Assembly: GCA_032209605.1 (NCBI GenBank)
Contig: JASFXZ010000010.1
Coordinates: 9,817,385 to 9,881,384, forward strand
Length of the DNA: 64,000 nt
Direction: 5' to 3'
Origin: Mactromeris polynyma
Lineage: Eukaryota; Mollusca; Bivalvia; Venerida; Mactridae
The position numbers were made by a program, and so were the translations under genes. Shown piece after piece: positions 49,078 to 59,800 of the stretch (positions within the stretch are counted from its first letter, which is position 1; each line of letters opens with the position of its first letter). The notes under the pieces are model-generated. The model was not told the DNA's origin. It searched no databases and saw nothing but the letters and a program-made list of their open reading frames with translations.

Positions 49078-50517
49078 ATTTATAGCCCAATCGTTTTTAC
49101 CTGTCACAGAACACGTGATTTGATCTCTCTTAATAAAATCTTGTCCATATCAAAGTAGTTTCATCAGCATTTTAACTTGCCCAAAAGTACCAGTATTTAA
49201 ATTGTTATGCAATGATGTAAATGTTGCTAAATTTAGAACCATACAAGTATATATGACTCTATAGATTAGGTTGCTGAATCTCAATTCAAGTGATACATGT
49301 GTATCTTGTTTGCAAAATTTACTGGATTAATAAACATGTCTGTTTTACTAATTAATAATTCCAGAACGAAGTAATTTGCTCAAATAAAAGTCAGTCAAAA
49401 ATAAGTGATTTACATTGGCTAACAGATTTATCGAATTCCATTGATTATTATGATCTAAGAATAGTGGATTTGTGTTGTGGACGTCTGTGGTGTTTGGATT
49501 GGTAAGCGCTCCCTCGATGATGCCGATGTCTAACGCTACCAATGCTGTTTTTAACGTTAAATAAACATGAAGTTCATAGTCTTTTGAGACGTTTTATTTC
49601 TGTCAAATGACAATTGTATAGATTTGTTCACTAACTAATAAATATCTAGTGCACACTGTTTTGTATTGTACACAAGTACAACTGTTTTATTTTCAGATTC
49701 TTAAACATAAAGTAATTCACAGAAAGTGATATTCTTATTAGTACATAACCTATGTTCTGTTTGTTTAATGGCTTTAATAAAAGCCCATTTACAACACAAT
49801 CTGATGTTTGTTCTTTATTTTGTTTTACTAGCTACGCAAACTCTATCTTGGTTTATAACCACTCGAAGGCCATAATATAACAAAGAAAGTTTGTCACATG
49901 CCATGAAAAATATGGCTTGGTATGAAAGTGATAAAATCATAAGGTAGGAAACTAAGTATGATACTAAAAGTAACATATGTCAGCTATTGATCAGATTTTT
50001 TAGCAATATTAATATCAAAAGTCAAATTTTAAACAATGACATCTGGTTATGTAAGAATTATTATGATACAGTAAATGAAATATGGCATCATAATATATGC
50101 AAGGAGTATCATGTAAACCTGGTACAACTTGATCTGTACAGGTAAATAAAAATATTCTTGTCTTTAAATCTTCATGGATGAAAATAAGGAAAAAGGGAAG
50201 AGTCAATTTACTGGCTGAAGAGGTAACAATGATGGGGGTTAGTTAGGAATGATAAGCGCTAGCAGTTGAAGCAAAAACATATACCCGTGTCCTGGGTTTT
50301 CCCTAGGATTTTTCATGGGGTCCTTGGACCCTCAGGTTTGAAAAAATTGGGTTTCTTAGTAAATTTGTAAGGTCCCAGATATGCAATTTATGCTTGACAA
50401 AAGTTTATTTTATGGGTCCCAGGGATGCACAGTAAGTTGAAAATGAGTCCCTATAAAGAAAAGGGAGTCAGGGACTCAAGAGTGTCTTTTATTCATGGAA
50501 TTTTCATGTATTTTCAG
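49078..50517. other. Upstream of the ABCA start exon, no gene seen
   Basis: AT-rich DNA. From 50,285 to 50,480 there is a GGGTCC/GGACTC-rich patch of repeat character (CCTTGGACCCTCAGG, GGGTCCCAGGGATG) that I cannot assign. No promoter is convincing here, because the start-codon exon appears to open at a splice acceptor. Confidence 0.5.
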
Positions 50518-50577
50518 ACACTGACCAGAGAGTATCGAACATAATTTCAACAAATAATATCAAGAATTAGAGACAGG
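50518..50577 (+). other. 5' untranslated part of ABCA exon
   Basis: Sixty bases between an acceptor-like TATTTTCAG (AG at 50,516-50,517) and the start codon. If this acceptor is used, at least one untranslated exon lies upstream. If it is not used, transcription starts nearby; I cannot tell which. Confidence 0.4.
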
Positions 50578-50878
50578 ATGTCGAGTGCTGGGGGACAGTT
50601 TTGTCTCCTTCTGTGGAAGAACTTTAAGCTACAGGGTCGCAAGAAGGTGGTGACGGCGTTTGAGATCATTCTGCCGTTATTTTTTGCGTTGTTGTTGTTG
50701 GTGATTCGATTTTTGTCAAAATCGGAATACATAGACACAGATTCAAAGTGGGATAAAGTTTATCCTAACTTGGCGGGCAATCTTTCGAAGACTTCAATTT
50801 ACTACACACCTAACAACACATTTACTGATGCAATTATCCAAAGTATCATTGACTCTGGCTTGACAAATTTGAGTAGCA
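50578..50878 (+). CDS. ABCA3: ABCA3-like exon A: start codon, TM1
   Basis: It encodes 100 codons plus one base. The start MSSAGGQFCLLLWKNFKLQG has the conserved LLLWKN of ABCA N-termini, and the first membrane helix follows at about residues 25-46 (EIILPLFFALLLLVIRFL). The rest begins the large extracellular loop, with possible N-glycosylation sites NLS, NNT and NLS. The exon ends AGTAGCA|GTAAGT in phase 1. The start codon is the first ATG after the acceptor and sits directly before the conserved N-terminus. Confidence 0.92.
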
Positions 50879-53800
50879 GTAAGTTTATTTAATTAATTTT
50901 TGTATGCCCATCACTTGTAAGGCAACAATTGTTTAATTAAGTTTTATATGCCAGTCACTTGTGAGGCCAAAATGAAAAATGTTTGTTGTCACTCGACCAA
51001 CTTCCCAAATTGCTGTACTCAAAATACATTTTGGCCCATTTTTCTAGTCTTTTTCAACAGAAATACGGTAAAAGCAGGGCTTCATAGCCACTTGTCCCAG
51101 ACTAATGGAAATGTAAAGTTTGACTTGTCCGACATAGGAAGCTAGTTGTACGAGAATATCGGTCAATTTAGTAACAAATAAACATGCACAATGATTGCTC
51201 TACAATCCAAACTTAATGATCACATGTATACATGCTTGTGGGTCCTAAGGTTTGACTTACAACTGAATAATTGCTGATGTGGGATAGCTTTAAAAACAGA
51301 CTTGTCCGGGACTAACTTCAACTCAACTATTGGTAGCCCGATTTGTCATTAGACTAGTCCGTGACGTCGGGCTAGTGGATTTCTAGAGCCCTGAAAAGAA
51401 TGACTCACTAGAAGTGTTGATTTACCAAACCAAAAAGTTACCGTCCCATCCAATTTCACAAAGAAGGAACTGGAAACCTGTTACAAGGACATTTTGAATG
51501 TGGCCTGATGGGATGTATTAGGAATCACCTGCCTCGATCATAGTTTTCTTCTCACTTATTTTAATAATATTTGATCTTTAGTAGCCCTTTGCACAGGTAT
51601 GACTTTGTTAACATTTTGATATTAACTGTCCGTACATTTAGTTTGAAACAGTTTACAACTTGTAAACTCTTTTGATGACTGATTCCTGGGTTACTAAGCA
51701 GTACTTGTGATTCCTGGGTTACTAAGCAGTACTTGTGATTCCTGGGTTACTAAGCAGTACTTGTGATTCCTGGGTTACTAAGCAGTACTTGTGATTCCTG
51801 GGTAACTAAGCAGTACTTGTGATTCCTGGGTAACTAAGCAGTACTTGTGATTCCTGGGTTACTAAGCAGTACTTGTGATTCCTGGGTTACTAAGCAGTAC
51901 TTGTGATTCCTGGGTAACTAAGCAGTACTTGTGATTCCTGGGTTACTAAGCAGTACTTGTGATTCCTGGGTAACTAAGCAGTACTTGTGATTCCTGGGTT
52001 ACTAAGCAGTACACGCATTCCTGGGTTACTAAGCAGTACTTGTGATTCCTGGGTTACTAAGCAGTATTTGTGATTCTTGGGTTACTAAGCAGTACTTGTG
52101 ATTCCTGGGTTACTAAGCAGTACTTGTGATTCCTGGGTTACTAAGCAGTACTTGTGATTCCTGGGTAACTAAGCAGTACTTGTGATTCCTGGGTTTCTAA
52201 GCAGTACTTGTGATTCCTGGGTAACTAAGCAGCACTTGTGATTCCTGGGTTACTAAGCAGTATTTGTGATTCATGGGTTACTAAGCAGTACTTGTGATTC
52301 CTGGGTTACTAAGCAGTACTTGTGATTTCTGGGTTACTCAGAAGTACTTGTGATTCTTGGGTTACTAAGCAGTACTTGTGATTCCTGGGTTACTAAGCAG
52401 TACTTGTGATTCCTGGGTTACTAAGCAGTACTTGTGATGTCTGGGTTACTAAGCAGTACTTGTGCCTAATTTAGGACATTTGAAGTGTGTTGTTTAACCC
52501 TGTCGAAGGGAGGATTTGAACTCCTCACCTCTGAAAGTGGAGTCTTGGACTCTTAACTGACAACCTGAACAGTTAATGAACTCCCTGGAAAATGGTCTGT
52601 AAGTTGTTGGGTTGTTAAATTCTATTACCAAAGTTTTGCCATTAGGCTTTCTCAGGGTATCGTAACAACAATAATGAACAGACTGAATTAATGTGGCCAT
52701 ACAATAATGTGCTTGTTTTGGGGTTGAAAATTGAAAATGGTTAAAGTATTTACCATTACTCATTTTGCACCATGACAAATTTGCATTGTACTTTGTCTTC
52801 ACAAAAATAAAATTATACGACATTCTAAATATACATACTTGCAAGATGATATTTAATGATATGTTTAGTAAGATCGCATCCAACCATTTTATTCAATTCT
52901 GTGAAATCCTATATTATGATATAAAAGATAATATTTTGAGGTTGCGAAATTTTGTATGAAGGGATTCAATATCAGAAGTTGGTGTACATTTCCAGTTTAT
53001 ACCCACAACATCCTCCCAACCATATATCCAGTATCATGTCATAAATGTTTAATCCTTATTGTGATGTTTATTTATCATAAAATGTTATTGATTTGTATTT
53101 GTCTAGGTAGAGTAATAAATTTAAATCCCTATGGATACAGGTAGAGATAGGGAAAATATAAATATTTGAAGCACTGTAGCGTGCTGTAAAACGTGATATG
53201 ACAATGCATTGACTCTGGAGGGTTGATGTTAAACTAGTGTAACTCATTCTCAATATGTTAATTTTGTCATACTTAATTCAGACCATGTTTTATACTGCTG
53301 TAAATACCGAATATTTCCTAATAAACACTCGTTACATTTTGTGAAGAGGGGTGTTTAATAAAGGTAAAAAATCGCTAAAAGTCACTTATGATTTAAGTCT
53401 CATTTGCAACTATTTGAAAATGTACCAAGTTGCAGTTCCCTGAAAATATTGAAACTTGCACTTGTTAGCCTAAAATATATTCCAAAGTAAAGGGGGAGGG
53501 GTAATTAGAGGAGGGGTGTATATTAGGGAATATTTGGTATCAGAAATGTTGGACCCAAAATGCTTCCTAACATCACTTTGGAGCCCCTCAAAACTAAGTT
53601 GAACAATTATTTTGTTGATAAGGGCAACCAATATAACTAAAACATGCACAATTGCTTATTGCAAAGAAAGTTGACACAACAATAAAAAGAGATCTTTTTC
53701 AATTGTATGAATATTTCGAAATCTGTATCGATATGATATTGACTCGATTGTATGGCTAATGTATTGAATACATTTCTATCAATGAAACCTGTAGTTTTAA

Positions 53801-56800
53801 GATAACTTTAATGAGTGGATGTGAGTGAAGTTGGAAATAGTGAGTTGACCCGATAAATACCGTTATGATAGTGGCTATGTAAAATAATGTCCTCTGTATT
53901 TTTCTTTTAGAAACTGGCTTTCTATCTGAGGCAGATTTGTTGGCCAATTGGAATACGTATGAAAACACGAACCTATGGGCAGCTGTTGTTTTTACGTCGG
54001 ACACTACTACTGTAAATCCCCCTGACTCCCTAGAATACAAGCTACGGGTAGCGTTACGTACTGGCCAGGAAGATGAAGACCGATGGCGTACAGACAACAC
54101 GTACCAATTCTTCTCCACATTTGGCCCGAGAAATAATGACTCCAATGGCGGAGAACCATGTATGTGAATGTTAATTGCATTTTATCATAGCCCCACCCCT
54201 ATGTATGGTTGTGTATGATGCAGCCACATCACACTTTTGGAAGAGAAACTAGTTTATCCGCATATAAATAAAGAAGTAGATAGTCTTGTTTTGCTTTCTC
54301 CTCTCAAAATGAATTTAGTGGCCTTATTCATAAACCTTAAAAGATTGAAAACAGACTTCGATGTAAAAATGTTAAATGTTCTTTTTGCTCCTAAGTTGAA
54401 CAACATGAATTTTTAAAAAAAACATTTGCAGTGAGTAACAAGAGATATTCAGATGAAACACCCTTTGTTTAGATTTAATGATAACAAAAGGTTGGGAAAT
54501 ATAACTAAGGCAAACTTAAAGTCATAGCTCAAGTCTATTTGGTAAGTTTTCATCGTACAAAGATGAAATACTGTTGAAATATAGTGTTATTTACCCATGT
54601 AGTCAAGCACAATTGTGAAGTAAGCGTAATAATAACCCTGATCATACTTTTGTGAATCACTCATAAGTTCTGGCAAACGAGAAGAAGAAGAAGACTCATA
54701 TGTTCTAGTCCTTAGAAGATCGACGAAGATGGAGATATGGTGGTAACTTAGGTGGGCACAAACTCACAACACTCACGAACCTATCTTATTACACTGCATG
54801 AAACTGATAATGTTAGTCTCCCTTTCTCTATTCACAGATTACTATGAGACTGGGTTCTTGGCATTACAGTACTTTATCAACAAGGCTTTTACTGAGAAAC
54901 ATGTCAGTACTGCCTTTAATAATATGGAAGTAGCTGTACAGAAAATGATATACCCAGAATACTTGGATGATGTCCTAGCAACGGTTTTACAATCCAACTT
55001 ACCATTGTTTCTAGTGCTTAGTTTCATCCTGAATGTTTTGCAAATGGCAAAAAACATTGCCTATGAGAAAGAGAAAAAACTTAAGGTATGCGTTCACCCA
55101 TTATAGATGTTGTAATATTATGTTAGATATATTTTCACCCGTAAAAGATCTAATGTAACTTAAGGTGTATGCTCACCCACTAAAGATTTAATTAATTTAA
55201 GGTATATGTTCACCCACAATAGATCTAATGTAACTTAAGGTGTATGCTCACCCACCAAAGATTTAATTAATTTAAGGTATATGTTTACCCACAATAGATC
55301 TAATGTAACTTAAGGTGTATGCTCACCCACTAAAGATTTAATTAATTTAAGGTATATGTTCATCCACAATAGATATAATGTTACTTAAGGTTTATGTTCA
55401 CCAATAACATGCTAATATTGTCTTTGAAATATATAAGTTGTTGCAACAATCAGTAGCTGGTGTTAAAAAGAAAATGATTTGGTCTACAGACATCAAACTT
55501 CATAGGATGATTACCTGTGGTCATTAGTGGATCACTATCATTTTGGGGTCAGTATGTCAAAGGTCCTGTTCAAAATGACCTCTAAAGTGAATAGGAATTC
55601 CTATAAATGACTCTAAAATGCTTTGAACAATGGCTGTCGTACTTCAGGGACGGGTTGTAGGTGCTCAGTAGACTAGGAAGATCTCAAGATCACAAGGGTT
55701 TATGTGTTAGTAGTCTCAGTATTTACTTGGTAAAGCATACCATGTGTTTTACAATCAGTTCTTGATTGTTGTTTTTTAAAAAGCATTTCAGCTGTATGTT
55801 TTTATTGTTGACATACTTCTTGAGGCAAGGTGCTTTAAACCTAGTTGAGTCTTATTAGGGGTGTAAATAAGAGCCTGGAGCAGGTAAATTACCCAAGAAC
55901 TTAAGCATCGTCACCCGCTTTTATTCTTGTATAAATAATCATACTGAAGGGGAGTACCCCATATACTCCCATCTACTTTAGTTGATTTTCCTGCTACTTC
56001 AAGAATTGGTTTATACACACCTGTCTTTTATATGTTATTTACAGGAATCAATGAAGATGATGGGTCTTAGTAATTCCATGTATTGGCTTTCCTGGTTTGT
56101 GAAAAATCTCATCTACCTGCTGATCGTCTGTATCCTTTACACCATTATCTTCAACATCAAACTTGGTGATAAAGGCAAAGTGATTAACTACACACATCCA
56201 ACTTTGTTCTTTGTATTTCTGCTGCTCTACGTGATTGCAACCATCGCCTTCTGTTTCATGATCAGCACGTTCTTCACGAAAGGTAATACTTCCATTCCAG
56301 CATCATATTTTTAGTGATCAGAGATTATGGCAAATAATTTGGAATTTTTTGAAAATTTTGAATTGAGTTTTTTACTGAAGTTCACTGATGTTAGTAACAG
56401 ATAAGTTAGACTAGCACTAGTAGGTATCCAAATAGCCATTAGTTGTAGAAAGTACAATATTTATACAAAATCTGCCAAAAAATGTATCAGAATAGTCAAT
56501 TTTATTAAACAATTGCATGAGTTTGTCACATTAATAACTTATTCATCAAATATGGGTACTATCATTACAAAAAGGGTCGTCCTTATATAAATAGTTAATC
56601 TTTTACGAATTTCAATTCTGGTTTTAGTTAAATCATGAAATCAATCATAGCTGATTTGAAAAGTCTCATAATAAGTTAAAAAAAGGGCCAGTCGTACATA
56701 GATATTAAATGAGCGCTGCTGTGGGATTTCCAACCTCTTCTGTAAGTGACATCATTTCAAGAAAACGCCACATGTGATGTCACTATTTGCATGCAGGAAA

Positions 56801-59800
56801 CAATATTTACCCCATATATGGTCACTTCATTTTCATATTGCCGTATGGGGCAAATATTGCTTAATGTCAGTACATGGTGACGTCACATGAGATGTTTTCT
56901 GGAAATGACGTCACTTTAAGAAGAGGTTGGAAATCGTTCAGCGGTGCTCATATTTTAATCTTTAACAAATTTCAATACTGTTTTTTGTAAAATGATGAAA
57001 TCACTCGTAGCTGATTTGAAAAGTCTCATAAAACTATAAAAAAGTTTGTATAAAGATTATGCATGACAAATCATCTTGCTGAAATTTAGAATCATGTTTT
57101 GATATTAACATATCTTACTTGAAGTCTAATGTCAGTATTTATTCAAATTAACATAAATATGGTTAAATGTTTTGTAGTCATAAGTACATCGCAACACTTT
57201 ACAAATTGTCAGCAAAAATTACTCATAATAATTGATATGTTGTGTTAAATTCTTGTAAATAAGAAAACAATTGTGAATTATGTTTGTTAGAAAATTTTGA
57301 ATTGAATAATCGATTTACTTCTGCTTTTTTTCAGCAAACTCGGCAGCATTTGCAGCAGGAATATTGTTCTTCTTGTCCTACTTTCCATACTTTTTCCTTC
57401 AAAGCCAGTATGAGACGATGAGCCAATCAGAGAAAATGGCGTCGTGTCTACTCCACAATATCGGAATGGCGTTTGGTGTCAATACTATGCTTATACTTGA
57501 AGGAACAGGTGAGAGATGTCGTGTCTCACAGATATTGAATTCATAATTGTAGTGTAATTGGGCTTTAAGTCATATGAACAGATATGATTTTTCCAGCTAT
57601 TAGGGATGGAGCAAGAGCCCAAGGTGTCCCTTCTTGCATTAGTTTTGACATAGGCTGGCTCCTAGGTAGAACAACCGACCTTCTGTAAGCCTGCTGGATA
57701 GCTTCCGAACATATTCATTCTACATCTTGAATGGAATTCAAACCCAAAGTGGTTATGGTCACTGACTTCAAATCACTTGAAGTCGGCAACTAAAGTCACT
57801 CGGCCACAAAACCCCCGTGTGTTCATATACCATCATAGATATGAGAAATAGCCATTTCTGACTTACTTACATTGGAGATCCATTGCAGCTTTAAAACACA
57901 TCAAAAAGTTAGTCCATTGCTTCCTCGACATGATTAGACTTGTATTCTGCTGAGTGGACATCTCCATTGTATGACGGTGAAATTTCATATTATGATGCTG
58001 AATTATGGGTCTATATGAGCGCTGCTATTGGATTTACAACCTCTTCTGTTAGTGACGTCATTTCAAGAAAACGCAACATGTGATGTCACTATTTGCAAGC
58101 AGTAAACAACAATTAATCCATAAGGTCGCTTCGTTTTCATATTGCCATATGAGGCAATTATTGCTTACTGTCAGTGCATGGTGACGTCACATGTGACGTT
58201 TTCTGAAAATGACATCCCTTAAAGAAGAGGTTGGAATGGAGCGGCACTCATATAGTGATACGTCTCTGGTTGAATTGGTAAACATAATAGTCATTAAAAA
58301 GATGCAAAGTAATTGTGAAGTAAGGTTTAATAATGACGATATTCTAAGTAAATGGCGTACTGTCATAATTTGTCATCAATCAGGGCTACCTAATTTTACT
58401 GATGATAGTGTTGAGAAGCCTGCCTCTATTACCTTAAGGATAGTTATTAAATGTAATTGCAAAATAAATTTTTATTTCAGGGGATGGTGCCCAGTGGAAC
58501 AATTTCTACAAGCCAGGTACCATTGATGATAATTTCGCGATGTTGGATGCAATGATCATGTTGATAGTTGATACAGTTATCTATATGGTGATAGCTTGGT
58601 ATATGGATAATGTTAACCCTGGGGACGCAGGTGTGGCTCAACCTTTATGGTTTCCATTTATGGTAAGTTTTTCAAAATGAAGGTACATTTTAATTGTTGC
58701 AAATCATTTTTTGACAGGGACGTATTTTGTGTAAGTGATGTTCATTGAAGTAAGTTACCTTGTTGCCATGTTGAAGACATGGTCAACATTCGTTACACTG
58801 ATATTTGTTACAAATGAATATTCCTTTAACAACACAGACATGATGGGAATGATTCTGCTATTTTAGTCATTGATCAAATGCACAGGTTTTCCAGCGTTCC
58901 TAGTATGTCCTAGTTTTCCAAAAAGCTTCTTGTATTTCTGCTTTTTTCATCAGCAGTGTAGTATGTTGGACATTTTCAACATGGTTTTTAGAGATTTTCT
59001 TGCTGAAGAAGACAAGAGGATGTTTAGTTGGCAGACTCTTCGGCTGAAAGTGTGATCTGGTGGTCTGGTATCACTAGTGCATAGTCCAACCTTCTCAACT
59101 GATGACTGAAAAGGTTGGCCTATGCTTCAGTGATACCTGCAAGTGGCTGCGGAAACAAATAGCCTGTCAACTAAATGATCCAATTGCCTTGGTGCATGGT
59201 AATCAAATAGAAAAAGCTGCAACGGTAACATGTTTCCTTTCAATAATTCCTACTTTTTATCACTGACTTCCTACTTTTTTCCTGGTTTTCTGTGACTTTC
59301 ATTCCTAGCTTTCTCCTGCTTTTTTGGTATATACTGCTGGAAAGCCTGAATGCAGTATAATGATGTAATCAATACAATGAAATAAATCCAGGGAACGAAC
59401 ACGGTCATTATAACCAGAGTTCACTGTATACCATTTTTTACAAAATCCTACAATTTTAATTGCAAAACATTCATTTTATGAGATTTTAAAAGGGAGAGCT
59501 GGACAGTTTCATGTTTTCTTCCATCTCTTCATTTTTATGTAATTTACCCAAAACTGATATTGACATTCGTAAGCTACTTTAACATAATTAAATTTCAAAA
59601 TCTACTATTTGTCCTAAAATAGGATTGTTTTATATGTGATGACCATTTGCAGAAATTATTGTTCACTTTACACAAAATTTTCAAACAATTGTCAATTATG
59701 GACTTCATGTGTCCGGTATTTAAGATATATTATGCTCATTTTTTGTTCATTTCTTTACAAACAAACAAACATGAAAAATATACTTTATTTAGTTAAAACT

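Noticed and set aside
52497..52575. A functional tRNA gene
   Set aside because: The anticodon and T arms do not pair properly and the A box is missing; kept only as a possible SINE relic.
58209..58526. 105-codon frame running into ABCA exon F
   Set aside because: It starts in a MITE terminus, is in another frame from the exon and crosses a good splice acceptor.
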